Origin: CAJBVG01 sp943371425
Lineage (GTDB): Bacteria > Bacteroidota > Bacteroidia > Sphingobacteriales > Sphingobacteriaceae
Direction: 5' to 3'
DNA length: 64,000 bases
NCBI GenBank assembly: GCA_943371425.1
Contig: CALRUR010000013.1
Span: forward strand, 14,398 to 78,397
Shown piece by piece: positions 1 through 8,540 of the stretch (within the stretch, counting starts at the first letter, position 1; every line of letters starts with the position of its first letter). The position numbers were made by a program, and so were the translations under genes. Under the pieces are notes generated by a model. The model was not told the DNA's origin. It did no database searches and saw only the letters and a list, made by a program, of their open reading frames with translations.

Positions 1-2
1 AG

Positions 3-56
3 AATAATAAAAACTTTAAAGCAGCAGAATACAAGCCGTTCGAGTATATTTTTTGA
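3..56 (+). CDS. possible 3' end of a gene entering the window
   Basis: An open frame runs from the window edge for 17 codons to TGA and ends in ordinary-looking protein sequence (NNKNFKAAEYKPFEYIF). The other two forward frames give less protein-like text. Too little is present to name a product, and the frame could be chance. Confidence 0.25.
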   Translation, partial: NNKNFKAAEYKPFEYIF

Positions 57-371
57 AATACAATAATGGAGTTTTTTCTACGAAACAAAAGAACCGAAAA
101 GTAAGTTTGAAAAAAGTTAAGTAAACTTGCAAGACTATAACCAGGATACACTATAGAATAACTAATGTGATATTTTTCCTGTAATTCTATTAATGGATAC
201 TTTGCTCTATATCGTACACTTGGCTCCTCTAAATTATAATAGGCAAACCAATAAATGTGTTTAATAGTCATTAAATTTAGTCATTAGTCGTTAGTCATTA
301 GACAGCCAAGAATGATAAATTATCAAAACAGCAGCTCCGTTCCAACATTAGCTAATTATCATATTAGCTAA
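57..371. other. intergenic stretch with TAG-rich repeat words
   Basis: No convincing gene is seen. A 13-codon frame from the ATG at 66 is probably chance. Around 266-303 the words AGTCATTA and AGTCGTTA recur, as at several other gene ends in this window. Around 345-375 the word TTAGCTAATTA occurs twice. If the fragment at 3-56 is real, this is another convergent gene junction carrying the repeats. Confidence 0.5.
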
Positions 372-1739
372 TTAACTAGCAATCGCTTCTATAATATCAT
401 ACTTCGTTATAATATGAGTATTACCACCCATATCATTCATAATAACTGCCGGATTATCTTTATTGATAAGCTTCGAAACCTCCTCGATACTTGCATTTGC
501 ATTTACTACCGGAAATGGTTGCTGCATAATGCTGCTAACTGCTTGGTCTTTCACAAAGTTTTTATCCAATAAACATGCAAATAAATGATTATCACTAATA
601 GAACCCACGTATTTACCTTCTGCATTGGTAACGGGTATTTGCGAAATTTTGAATTTATTTAACAAATGGCAAACATCGTTCACGGTATCGTTTTCATTAG
701 CCGTAATCAATTTTAAATCTCGGTGTTTTTCAATTAAATCAATTGCTAATTTTGCTTTTTTGGTTTCTAAGAATCCACGTTCTCTCAACCAATCGTCGTT
801 AAACATTTTACCTAAATAACGGGTACCATGGTCGTGAAAAATTACCACTACCACATCTTCCGGTTTAAACATATGTTTCATTTGCAAAAGTCCTGCAATG
901 GCCGAACCTGCTGAGTTTCCAGCAAAGATACCTTCCGCACGAGCAATTTCTCTGGTCATTAATGCAGCATCTTTATCCGTTACTTTTTCGAAATGGTCGA
1001 TAACGTTAAAGTCAACATTCTCAGGTAAAAAATCTTCGCCAATACCTTCTGTGATGTATGGATAGATTTCATCTTTATCAAAAATACCGGTCTCTTTATA
1101 TTTCTTAAACACCGATCCATAGGTATCAATACCCAAAACTTTAATGTTCGGATTTTTCTCTTTTAAATATTTACCAGTACCAGAAATGGTTCCACCTGTC
1201 CCTACTCCTACAACCAAATGGGTAATTTTACCTTCAGTTTGTTCCCAAATTTCCGGACCTGTTTGCTCGTAATGTGCAGCAGAGTTCGAAAGATTGTCGT
1301 ACTGATTAGGTTTCCAAGCATTCGGAATTTCACTTACTAATCTTGATGATACTGAATAATAAGAACGAGGATCTTCTGGTTCTACGTTCGTTGGGCATAC
1401 AATAACCTCTGCACCAAAGGCGCGTAATGCATCCACCTTTTCTTTAGATTGTTTATCAGTAGTAGTAAAAATACACTTATACCCTTTTACCACAGCTGCA
1501 ATAGCCAAGCCCATGCCTGTATTTCCAGAAGTTCCTTCAATAATGGTTCCTCCTGGCTTTAATCTGCCATCGCGCTCCGCATCTTCTATCATTTTTAAGG
1601 CCATACGGTCTTTTATAGAGTTACCAGGGTTGGTAGTTTCTACTTTTGCCAATACCGTAGCCGGAATATCTTTCGTTATTTTGTTGAGTTTTACCAAGGG
1701 TGTATTACCAATGGTTTCTAAAATATTGTTGTACCACAT
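372..1739 (-). CDS. PLP-dependent cystathionine beta-synthase / cysteine synthase-type enzyme with C-terminal CBS domains
   Basis: Fold-type II PLP enzyme of the cysteine synthase / cystathionine beta-synthase family, joining serine or an activated serine to a thiol. The N-terminal 320 residues carry the PLP lysine motif NPGNSIKDRMA (Lys43), the substrate loop GTSGNTG (69-75) and the phosphate loop GVGTGGTISG (178-187). From about residue 333 to 455 lies a pair of CBS motifs, as in eukaryotic-type cystathionine beta-synthase, but there is no N-terminal haem domain. Full length. TATCTTTG, a Bacteroidota -7-like box, lies five bases before the ATG, so the leader would be very short. Whether it makes cystathionine or cysteine cannot be told from sequence. 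Confidence 0.9.
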   Translation of the reverse strand: MWYNNILETIGNTPLVKLNKITKDIPATVLAKVETTNPGNSIKDRMALKMIEDAERDGRLKPGGTIIEGTSGNTGMGLAIAAVVKGYKCIFTTTDKQSKEKVDALRAFGAEVIVCPTNVEPEDPRSYYSVSSRLVSEIPNAWKPNQYDNLSNSAAHYEQTGPEIWEQTEGKITHLVVGVGTGGTISGTGKYLKEKNPNIKVLGIDTYGSVFKKYKETGIFDKDEIYPYITEGIGEDFLPENVDFNVIDHFEKVTDKDAALMTREIARAEGIFAGNSAGSAIAGLLQMKHMFKPEDVVVVIFHDHGTRYLGKMFNDDWLRERGFLETKKAKLAIDLIEKHRDLKLITANENDTVNDVCHLLNKFKISQIPVTNAEGKYVGSISDNHLFACLLDKNFVKDQAVSSIMQQPFPVVNANASIEEVSKLINKDNPAVIMNDMGGNTHIITKYDIIEAIAS

Positions 1740-1837
1740 GCTGCAAAGATAAGTTTTCCAATTTATGTTAATAGTATTAATTTGTCATTTGTAAAATGCT
1801 TCCCTATTTTAGGCTTTTATATAAATAATACATACTG

Positions 1838-2311
1838 ATGAAAAAACTATACTTATTGAGCGCAGCAGCATTTATGTTGTTAGCGGCTTGTAACCAAAAA
1901 GGCGACAAGAATTTAAGTGCCGAAGAACAAATTAAAATAGTAAGCAAACTCGATAGCTTGTATAGTCATCACATCGAAAAACAACAAGCTGATTCTCTTA
2001 GTAATACTTTTTTAGCAGATGCTGTGATGTTAACTCCCGGAGAATCTGAAACCAAAGGTATTACTGCTATTAAGGATTGGTATAGCAATGCATTTGCATA
2101 CGGATTAAAAACAGTTGCGTATAATCCAACCAATGTAACAGGCGACGGAAATCATCTAATTGAAATTGGTCAGTCGACTGTAGGATTAGTTATTGGCGAT
2201 GTTGACACAGTAAGCCAGGAAAATTATAAATATATACACGTATGGACGAAGCAGGCCAACGGAGAATATAAATTAAGTAGAGATATGTGGAATCAAGATC
2301 AAGCACGATGA
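1838..2311 (+). CDS. SnoaL/DUF4440-like lipoprotein
   Basis: Small exported protein of 157 residues. The N-terminus is a lipoprotein signal with lipobox LAAC, Cys18 being the predicted lipidated residue. The rest resembles the SnoaL/DUF4440 (NTF2-like) fold: a helical start (EEQIKIVSKLDSLYSHHIE), then FLADAVMLTPGESETKGITAIKDW and a beta-sheet with VHVW-type strands near the end. Such proteins bind small ligands or have no known activity. Its TGA overlaps the symporter start (ATGA), so the two are translationally coupled. Confidence 0.75.
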   Translation: MKKLYLLSAAAFMLLAACNQKGDKNLSAEEQIKIVSKLDSLYSHHIEKQQADSLSNTFLADAVMLTPGESETKGITAIKDWYSNAFAYGLKTVAYNPTNVTGDGNHLIEIGQSTVGLVIGDVDTVSQENYKYIHVWTKQANGEYKLSRDMWNQDQAR

Positions 2312-3528
2312 GAAATAAATTAACCCTATACATTTTTATTGCCCTTATACTTGGAATTATTTCGGGTTGGCTATGTAATATATACGCTAGCAGCCCTTTT
2401 GTTATTGGCTTTGTAGACTATGTGCCATTAATGAGTGATATCTTTTTAAACCTCGTTAAAATGATAATTGCACCCTTGGTATTTTCTACCTTGGTAGTGG
2501 GAGTAGCTAAATTAGGTGATATAAATTCGGTAGGCCGAATTGGCGGAAAAACATTGCTTTGGTTTATGTCGGCCACCTTTGTTTCCTTGTTTTTAGGGAT
2601 GATTTTGGTGAACTTATTTCAACCTGGCAAAATGATGGAATTAACCTTACCACCAGAAAATGCCAGCACAGGTTTAGAACATGCAGCCTTATCTGTAAAA
2701 GAATTTATAAAACATGTGTTTCCGAAATCGATTGTGGATGCCATGGCCAAAAATGAAATACTACAAATTATTGTATTTGCATTGTTTTTTGGAATTGGCG
2801 CAGCGGCGGTAGGCCCTAAAGCCGATGGAGTAATTAAGATAATGGATTCATTGTCGCACATTATGCTTAAAGTAACAGGCTTTGTAATGAACTTTGCTCC
2901 TTTTGCAGTATATGGCGCGCTAACAGCTGTAATTGCTAAGCAAGGTGCCGGAGTACTGGTAAACTATGGTATTTTTATATTCGAATTTTATGCCTCCTTG
3001 CTAATACTTTGGGCCATTATATTATTTGCAGGCTTTGCAGTTATTAAACAGAAAATAGTATCGCTGGTAAAACATATTATTGATCCGGTAATATTAGCTT
3101 ATACCACTTCTAGTTCTGAAGCAGCTTTGCCACAAACGATCCATCAGTTAGAAAAATTTGGCTGTAGCAATAAAATAGTAAGTTTTGTGCTTCCATTAGG
3201 TTATTCATTTAACCTAGATGGATCGATGATGTACATGACCTTCGCTTCCTTATTCATTGCTCAATCTTATGGCATCGATTTAAGCATAGAGCAACAAATT
3301 ACCATGTTATTAGTGCTTATGCTTACCAGTAAAGGCATTGCAGGAGTACCGCGCGCCTCTTTAGTTGTAATTGCAGGTACCTTATCTATGTTTAACATAC
3401 CAGAAGCAGGGCTCTTGCTTTTAATGGGAATAGACCCTATTTTAGATATGGGAAGATCGGCAACTAATGTGGTAGGTAACAGTGTGGCAACTGCAGTGGT
3501 GAGTAAGTGGGAAGGGGAGCTCAATTAG
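2308..3528 (+). CDS. dicarboxylate/amino acid:cation symporter (DAACS family)
   Basis: Inner-membrane secondary transporter of the glutamate/C4-dicarboxylate symporter family, driven by H+ or Na+. Family marks are the serine-rich hairpin TTSSSEAALP, the GYSFNLDGS motif (the NMDGT region) and the C-terminal MGRSATNVVGNSVA segment. I chose the ATG at 2308, which forms an ATGA overlap with the upstream lipoprotein; a GTG seven codons earlier is also in frame. Length of 406 residues is normal. The substrate is undetermined. The last 161 bases have a decayed duplicate at 4939-5099. Confidence 0.9.
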   Translation: MRNKLTLYIFIALILGIISGWLCNIYASSPFVIGFVDYVPLMSDIFLNLVKMIIAPLVFSTLVVGVAKLGDINSVGRIGGKTLLWFMSATFVSLFLGMILVNLFQPGKMMELTLPPENASTGLEHAALSVKEFIKHVFPKSIVDAMAKNEILQIIVFALFFGIGAAAVGPKADGVIKIMDSLSHIMLKVTGFVMNFAPFAVYGALTAVIAKQGAGVLVNYGIFIFEFYASLLILWAIILFAGFAVIKQKIVSLVKHIIDPVILAYTTSSSEAALPQTIHQLEKFGCSNKIVSFVLPLGYSFNLDGSMMYMTFASLFIAQSYGIDLSIEQQITMLLVLMLTSKGIAGVPRASLVVIAGTLSMFNIPEAGLLLLMGIDPILDMGRSATNVVGNSVATAVVSKWEGELN

Positions 3529-3558
3529 CTAATTAGCAAATGTGTTAATTAGCTAATT
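3523..3558. repeat. AGCTAATTA inverted repeat after the symporter gene
   Basis: Two 13-base arms (3523-3535 and 3546-3558) pair perfectly around a 10-base loop and begin at the symporter stop codon. The stem is almost all A-T and lacks a clear T-run, so a terminator role is only possible. The same AGCTAATTA word recurs near 345-375. Confidence 0.5.
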
Positions 3559-3589
3559 AATTGAAATACTTAGTAAATAGTTAATATAT

Positions 3590-4291
3590 ATGATCTTGGT
3601 TAGACTGGTGTTAATTGTTTCTTGCATTGTATCATTTTTTTTTCTCAATTCATGTACCCGCAATTATAATGACTGTGCAACGGTAAGTTCATATTGTAGA
3701 GATTCAACAGTAGCAAATTTCGTAGTGTCTAATGAAGCCAAGAATTGGTGGATTAATGATTCTATTAAAACTGGAAAGTTGATTTATAAAAATGAAACCG
3801 GATCAATTTTCGGACTATATAAATCTTATAACAATAACTTAGATAGAGAATTAGTATTTAATCATTATAAAAATCCTATCGACAATGGATGTTTTGACCC
3901 CATTGGATGTTCCATTAAAATAAAATATGATGGATATAGTATGAATTATTATAATTCAGTTTATAATTTCAACATCGATGTAAACTTAAATAGAAGTATT
4001 CCGAAAAATACTACTGATACAAGGAGCAGTAATTGGATAGAATATTTACAGTTTTCAAATAATAATAATTCAATTATAATAAGTCCAGGAAATAACGATA
4101 TTCGTTTTAATAAAAATGAATTCTTTCAGATTCTTACAATTCAGAATAAAACTTATTCAAATGTTTATCATGTTTACGATTCAAGTAGATTAAATAAAAA
4201 CCCAATTCAAATAATGGGCTATTATTTCAATTCCACACAAGGTATAATTAAATATTATTTAAATAACAATGAGGTATGGACACTACAATAG
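3590..4291 (+). CDS. type A island lipoprotein, copy 1 (unknown function)
   Basis: Family not recognised. Predicted lipoprotein of 233 residues: hydrophobic leader, lipobox LNSC with Cys22, then a Cys-containing segment and a conserved NEAKNWWINDSI block. It ends in a signature seen in all five lipoproteins of this island: YF, four residues, G-I-I-K-Y, four residues, N-E-V-W. It is the same length as the protein at 5156-5857; in the first 59 residues 36 are identical. Its 3' end overlaps the next gene by 23 bases. The charge pattern and lack of membrane segments suggest a periplasm- or surface-facing protein. Confidence 0.7.
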   Translation: MILVRLVLIVSCIVSFFFLNSCTRNYNDCATVSSYCRDSTVANFVVSNEAKNWWINDSIKTGKLIYKNETGSIFGLYKSYNNNLDRELVFNHYKNPIDNGCFDPIGCSIKIKYDGYSMNYYNSVYNFNIDVNLNRSIPKNTTDTRSSNWIEYLQFSNNNNSIIISPGNNDIRFNKNEFFQILTIQNKTYSNVYHVYDSSRLNKNPIQIMGYYFNSTQGIIKYYLNNNEVWTLQ

Positions 4292-4928
4292 TTTAATTGT
4301 TTTTGGATTACTTTCTATATTATTCCAATCATGCAATTGGTCAGAAGATAATGAGGCAGAAATAAATAATATTTACATAAATATTCCCCAAAAGTATGAT
4401 TTTGTAATCAGCCGTATTAGAAAATACAAAGATTCTGATTTAATTAACGTAAGTTCTGTGAGTGGTTTAAAAGACAATCTTTCTGTAGGACTTCCCAATA
4501 TTCAAAATGGCTATTCATTTTTAATAAGAAATAAGAAATCTGAAAAAATATATCAAGATATTTATTTTAGAAGATATCATCAATTTCTAAGGCCAAATTT
4601 CTATAAATTTTATGATATAGAATATTTAATTAGTCAAAATGTAAATTCATCTGGAGAGCCATATGATTCCTTGGATTATTTTGTATCAGCAACATTAAGT
4701 TCAAATTTGGTTCTCAAAATAAATTTAAAAGATAATAGTGTTGTTACTACTCATATTATTACAGATTTAGGGAAAACAAGGTTAGATTCAATAGATTATA
4801 GCCATTTATATAAAATTGACCTATTATATAAATATCCAGAAAATAAGACCTTTAAGACAGTATATTTTGATATGGAGAAAGGGATTATCCGTTTTGAGAC
4901 CTTTACAAATGAAGTTTTCCTTTTGTAA
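4269..4928 (+). CDS. type B island lipoprotein, copy 1 (unknown function)
   Basis: Not a recognised family. It has 219 residues and a lipoprotein signal with lipobox FQSC (Cys22). It shares with the proteins at 5835-6494 and 6501-7154 an early block P-x-[KQ]-Y-D followed by IR and an SGL motif. The C-terminus, YFDMEKGIIRFETFTNEVF, matches the terminal signature of the type A proteins. The start lies inside the preceding gene (23-base overlap, different frame), so translation probably depends on ribosomes finishing type A. Probably anchored in a membrane. Confidence 0.7.
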   Translation: MRYGHYNSLIVFGLLSILFQSCNWSEDNEAEINNIYINIPQKYDFVISRIRKYKDSDLINVSSVSGLKDNLSVGLPNIQNGYSFLIRNKKSEKIYQDIYFRRYHQFLRPNFYKFYDIEYLISQNVNSSGEPYDSLDYFVSATLSSNLVLKINLKDNSVVTTHIITDLGKTRLDSIDYSHLYKIDLLYKYPENKTFKTVYFDMEKGIIRFETFTNEVFLL

Positions 4929-4938
4929 AATTAAGATT

Positions 4939-5099
4939 TAATTGCAGGTACCTTATCTATATTTAATATACCAGAAGCAGGGCTCTTGCTTTTAATGGGA
5001 ATAGACCCTATATTAGATATGGGAAGATAGACAACCAATGTGGTAGGTATTAATGTGGCTACAGCGGTGGTGAGTAAGTGTGAAGGGGAGCTCAGTTAG
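4939..5099 (+). pseudogene. decayed duplicate of the symporter gene 3' end
   Basis: These 161 bases align without gaps to 3368-3528, the last part of the symporter gene. I count 14 mismatches by hand, about 91% identity. The copied frame is broken by an in-frame TAG near 5027-5029, where the intact gene has TCG. No start or upstream part of the gene is present. It is the left edge of a tandem duplication (spacing 1571 bases) that also carries a type A and a type B lipoprotein gene. Confidence 0.9.
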
Positions 5100-5130
5100 T
5101 TTGCTAGTATGCTAGTGTGCTCGTGAGGGA
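5100..5130. repeat. TGCTAGT/GTGCTCGTG word cluster
   Basis: Short low-complexity words (TTTGCTAGTATGCTAGTGTG, then CTCGTGAGG) follow the symporter relic. The same vocabulary is seen at 8581-8614 and, in the other orientation, at 61390-61425. It is not protein-like. Confidence 0.4.
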
Positions 5131-5155
5131 CATTAATTATAATTAAATAGTTTTT

Positions 5156-5857
5156 ATGGTATTAGTTAGAACTGTATTAATAGTAGTGTGTACTACGTTT
5201 GCGATTTTGATGAACTCGTGTATAGGGTATTATGATGAGTGTGCATCGGGGTCGGCTTATTGTGAAGATTCTACTGCGGCTAATTTTAACCTTAGTAACG
5301 AAGCAAGAAATTGGTGGATAAATGATAGTATAGGATTAGGATCTGTAACATTTAAAAATCAATTAGGGGCAACGTTATTATTGTATAAAACACAAACCAG
5401 TGCACGATTAACAAGTTTAGCTTTTGATACCTATAAATTTGATCGTAAAAATGATTGCAAGGAATTAGTAGATTGCGATATCACAATTAAATACACGGCT
5501 TATGCATTTACGTATTTTCAATCTGAATATAATTTTAAAATATCGTTAAACCTACTTCGCGCAATTCCAAGCGATACAAAAAATATAGAAAGAAGTAATT
5601 GGCCCGAATACCTTGCATTTACTCAAAATGCTAATCAACTTAAACTTATTCCAGGGCAATTTAATCCTGGATATAACAAGCAAGAATTAATACCATCTAT
5701 TTTAGTTAACGACACCACCTATACAAACATCATACATGTTTACGATTCCTCTTCTATAAATAACAGTAAATTAGCAATTATAGGATATTATTACACACCT
5801 ACTGATGGTATAATTAGGTATTATTTTAACAACAATGATGTTTGGACAATTCAATAA
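5156..5857 (+). CDS. type A island lipoprotein, copy 2 (unknown function)
   Basis: Paralogue of the gene at 3590-4291, with the same length of 233 residues and no gaps needed in the parts aligned by eye. Lipobox MNSC puts the lipidated residue at Cys22. The blocks NEARNWWINDSI and IIHVYDSS are kept, as is the terminal signature GIIRYYFNNNDVW. Four further cysteines (29, 36 and two near 101-107) are in the same places in both copies and could form disulfides. It overlaps the next gene by 23 bases, exactly as in copy 1. Confidence 0.7.
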   Translation: MVLVRTVLIVVCTTFAILMNSCIGYYDECASGSAYCEDSTAANFNLSNEARNWWINDSIGLGSVTFKNQLGATLLLYKTQTSARLTSLAFDTYKFDRKNDCKELVDCDITIKYTAYAFTYFQSEYNFKISLNLLRAIPSDTKNIERSNWPEYLAFTQNANQLKLIPGQFNPGYNKQELIPSILVNDTTYTNIIHVYDSSSINNSKLAIIGYYYTPTDGIIRYYFNNNDVWTIQ

Positions 5858-6494
5858 ATATTTAATATTATTTTTCAGTATTTGTGTTTTTTCATCTTGC
5901 TTATTATTCGAAGAAGAAGAAGAAATACAAGATGTGTATATTGATTTTCCGGTTCAATATGATCATGTAATTAAACAAATTAGAACTTTACAGAAGAACG
6001 ATTTTTTGTCAGTAAAAAGCAAGTCGGGTTTATCCGATCAATTATTTTGCAATTCGATAAATAATTCGAAAGACCACACTTTTTATAAACGTATTATTAT
6101 AATCGATTCCAAAGCTCAAACTATTTTTGCGCAAAAGTTTGAACAAAAATTAATTCCATCATTGTATAATTTTTATACTATTTCTTATTCAATGTATTTA
6201 AAACCAAATAATATAGATGATAGTTATAACCCTTTAGATTACTGCTTACAAGTATATTTGAATAATGATATTTTGTTCAAAATAAATCTAATAGACAGTA
6301 GCATCATTACAAATTATACACATATAGATTTAGGTAGTACTGATTTAGATTCTCTGCACTTTAATCATTTATACAAATTTGATCTACCACCCTTACAATT
6401 TGAAAATGATGAAATAAAACATATTTATTTTGATATGCAAAAAGGTGTGGTGAGGTTTGATACCTATGGAAATGAAATTTTTTATATAAATTAA
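5835..6494 (+). CDS. type B island lipoprotein, copy 2 (unknown function)
   Basis: Paralogue of 4269-4928, also 219 residues. Lipobox FSSC gives Cys22, followed by an acidic run (EEEEE) typical of Bacteroidota lipoproteins sorted beyond the inner membrane; that sorting is inferred. Conserved blocks are FPVQYDHVIKQIR, KSGLSDQL and the terminal YFDMQKGVVRFDTYGNEIF. It starts 23 bases inside the type A gene and is followed after only six bases by a third type B gene. Confidence 0.7.
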   Translation: MMFGQFNKYLILFFSICVFSSCLLFEEEEEIQDVYIDFPVQYDHVIKQIRTLQKNDFLSVKSKSGLSDQLFCNSINNSKDHTFYKRIIIIDSKAQTIFAQKFEQKLIPSLYNFYTISYSMYLKPNNIDDSYNPLDYCLQVYLNNDILFKINLIDSSIITNYTHIDLGSTDLDSLHFNHLYKFDLPPLQFENDEIKHIYFDMQKGVVRFDTYGNEIFYIN

Positions 6495-6500
6495 CCTTAT

Positions 6501-7154
6501 ATGAAAGTAAGGAATATTTGTATTTTTTATTTTATACTCTCTTTATACTTTTTTACCTCTTGTAAAAAAGAAAACAACGACCCTATTTATAAAAGTATTC
6601 CCACAAAATACGATGTATATTTTGAGAAAATTAGGGTATTAAAAGACACCGCCAACCTAGAGGTAAAAAGTAGTAGTGGATTATTAGATGAACTAGTTTT
6701 AACTACTAGTAATGAGCAAAAAAAATACACCGAATTGTTTAATAGCTATACTGTACGGGGAGCTGATAATCTAAAATATTATATTGAAGTTTACAGGCAA
6801 GGATTTAGTCCGAGTATTTATAATTTTTACAAATTCTCTTACAGCATAGATTTTAAAGGGTCTAATAATTATGCACCAGGTCCGCAAGACGCCGAAAACT
6901 ATTTTGCTATTTTTAAAATTTCGAACTTTGAGATTTTTAATATTAAACTATCTACATCAGAAATTACAAGTACCTATCCTTATGATGTAATTACAGATTT
7001 TACGTTGAACAATATTTTATACCCTACCGTTTATAAAATAAACATTAATACTCCAAATGGATTGAGCAACATAAGAACTGTTTATTTTACATTTACACAT
7101 GGAGTTATTCGTTTTGAAACCATTGCTAATGATGTTTTTGATGTAAGCATATGA
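6501..7154 (+). CDS. type B island lipoprotein, copy 3 (unknown function)
   Basis: Third member of the type B group, 217 residues, lipobox FTSC with Cys21. It keeps IPTKYDVYFEKIR, SSSGLLDEL and the terminal YFTFTHGVIRFETIANDVF, but is the most diverged copy. Unlike the other two it has no type A partner directly upstream. Its stop overlaps the following start (ATGA), which ties the beta-barrel-like gene to this operon. Confidence 0.65.
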   Translation: MKVRNICIFYFILSLYFFTSCKKENNDPIYKSIPTKYDVYFEKIRVLKDTANLEVKSSSGLLDELVLTTSNEQKKYTELFNSYTVRGADNLKYYIEVYRQGFSPSIYNFYKFSYSIDFKGSNNYAPGPQDAENYFAIFKISNFEIFNIKLSTSEITSTYPYDVITDFTLNNILYPTVYKININTPNGLSNIRTVYFTFTHGVIRFETIANDVFDVSI

Positions 7155-7795
7155 GAAAGTGGAACTTAATAATAGTGTTAACTTTTTATTGCTTGTTTTT
7201 GGCTAGTTCAACTTGTTTGGCCAATGATGGCAAAAATGAACGATTTATTTTAAGGGCCAGTATCGCAGGATTAAGGCATCATCAAGTGATGCTAAATAGC
7301 GAGGTTCCTAAAGAGTTAAGTATTCGAAAATTCGGTGTGGGGACAAATTTGCAGTTTGGGTTCATTTCAGGAAAGAAAGAACAGAGTGAGTACAGGCATT
7401 ATATTGAATTAAACCAAGTGAAATATACAGCAGATGTTGAGTATTTAGGTTCTTACAAAGCCAATATGCTATTTTTATCATTTTCACCATTTCAATATCA
7501 TGTACAATTAAACCCCGAATCTGCCAATATTATAGATCTTGAAATTGGCGTAACACTTGGCTTCAATTTATTAAGTGTATACAATTACAATTTTTTAAAT
7601 AATGAGCGAAGAAGTGTTAAAGACACAGAAGAAATTACCATAGCAGGGTTTAACATGGCTTTTTCAACTGAAAGAGTTCATTTTAACAAAATGGCAGAAA
7701 TGGGTGTAAAACTTCGAATTTCGCCTATTTTTGGCGTAATTGAGGTTGATCAATCTTATTCGGGATTGGAATTCTTCTACGGAATTAAGTTTTAA
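7151..7795 (+). CDS. predicted outer-membrane beta-barrel-like protein (unknown)
   Basis: It has 214 residues with a cleavable signal (hydrophobic stretch ending near SSTCLANDG). The rest alternates polar and hydrophobic residues with aromatic belts (HYIELNQVKY, MLFLSFSPFQYHVQL, FFYGIKF) and ends in a phenylalanine, as outer-membrane barrels do. No family is recognised. It is the last gene of the lipoprotein island operon, with an ATGA overlap, so a shared envelope role with the lipoproteins is likely but not shown. Confidence 0.6.
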   Translation: MRKWNLIIVLTFYCLFLASSTCLANDGKNERFILRASIAGLRHHQVMLNSEVPKELSIRKFGVGTNLQFGFISGKKEQSEYRHYIELNQVKYTADVEYLGSYKANMLFLSFSPFQYHVQLNPESANIIDLEIGVTLGFNLLSVYNYNFLNNERRSVKDTEEITIAGFNMAFSTERVHFNKMAEMGVKLRISPIFGVIEVDQSYSGLEFFYGIKF

Positions 7796-7803
7796 ATAAA
7801 AAC

Positions 7804-7834
7804 TTGCATATAATCATTGCTTTTCTTACTTTTG
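7804..7834 (+). promoter_or_regulatory. Bacteroidota-type promoter for rplU-rpmA
   Basis: TTG at 7804-7806 and TACTTTTG (TAnnTTTG) at 7827-7834 are separated by 20 bases, matching the -33/-7 pattern of the Bacteroidota primary sigma factor. The rplU ATG follows at 7872. Confidence 0.7.
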
Positions 7835-7871
7835 CAATCCAAAATAACATTAAAAAACAAAATAATTAACC

Positions 7872-8183
7872 ATGTACGCAATAGTAGATATAGCTGGACA
7901 ACAGTTTAAAGTTGCAAAAGACCAACAAATCTTTGTACACAGATTACAAGGAGATGAGGGCGCTAGTATTGAATTTGACAAGGTATTATTAGTTGATAAC
8001 GGTGGTAAAGTTTCTGTAGGTGCTCCTACTTTAACTGGTTCTAAGGTTACGGCTACTATCCTGTCTCATTTAAAAGGTGACAAAGTAATCGTTTTCAAGA
8101 AAAAACGTAGAAAAGGATACAAAAAGAAAAACGGACACCGTCAGTTCTTCACTAAAATCCAAATCAACAGCATCGTTGCTTAA
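7872..8183 (+). CDS. rplU: 50S ribosomal protein L21
   Basis: Ribosomal protein L21, 103 residues, a 23S rRNA-binding component of the large subunit. It begins MYAIVDIAGQQFKVAKDQ and carries the lysine/arginine-rich FKKKRRKGYKKKNGHRQ segment followed by FTKIQINSI, both characteristic. It is followed by rpmA after 42 bases, the usual pairing. Confidence 0.98.
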   Translation: MYAIVDIAGQQFKVAKDQQIFVHRLQGDEGASIEFDKVLLVDNGGKVSVGAPTLTGSKVTATILSHLKGDKVIVFKKKRRKGYKKKNGHRQFFTKIQINSIVA

Positions 8184-8225
8184 TTAATTAACAGAAGGTT
8201 CAACACATTTTAAAGATATTCAGAA

Positions 8226-8507
8226 ATGGCACATAAAAAAGGGGCCGGTAGTTCGAAGAACGGTCGTGAGTCGCATAGTAAACGTTTAGGTATCAAAATT
8301 TACGGTGGTCAAGCTGCTATTGCAGGTAATATCATCGTTCGTCAACGTGGTACTAAACACCATCCAGCTAAAAACGTAGGTATTGGTAAAGACCATACTT
8401 TATTCGCTTTAGTAGATGGTACAGTTCAATTCAGAAAGAAAGCTGATAACAAATCATACGTATCTGTAGTTCCTTTCGATTTCAGCACTGAAACCGCTAG
8501 CGCGTAA
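8226..8507 (+). CDS. rpmA: 50S ribosomal protein L27
   Basis: Ribosomal protein L27, 93 residues. Its N-terminal tail reaches the peptidyl-transferase centre. It begins directly with MAHKKGAGSSKNGRES, without the cleavable N-terminal extension found in Firmicutes L27. The central IVRQRGTKHHPAKNVGIGKDHTLF is diagnostic. It shares the rplU promoter and ends before a strong hairpin at 8541-8574. Confidence 0.98.
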   Translation: MAHKKGAGSSKNGRESHSKRLGIKIYGGQAAIAGNIIVRQRGTKHHPAKNVGIGKDHTLFALVDGTVQFRKKADNKSYVSVVPFDFSTETASA

Positions 8508-8540
8508 CTAGATACTAGATACTAGTCATTAGATATTAGA
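8508..8540. repeat. TAG-rich repeat words after rpmA
   Basis: CTAGATACTAGATACTAGTC and the following ATTAGATATTAG sit between the rpmA stop and its terminator. A partly complementary run of the same words lies at 8659-8685, on the far side of the convergent phaC gene end, so the two can pair imperfectly. Confidence 0.5.

Noticed and set aside
2287..2307. GTG start extending the symporter by seven residues
   Set aside because: The extra residues are polar and unlike the family start; the ATG at 2308 forms the common ATGA coupling.
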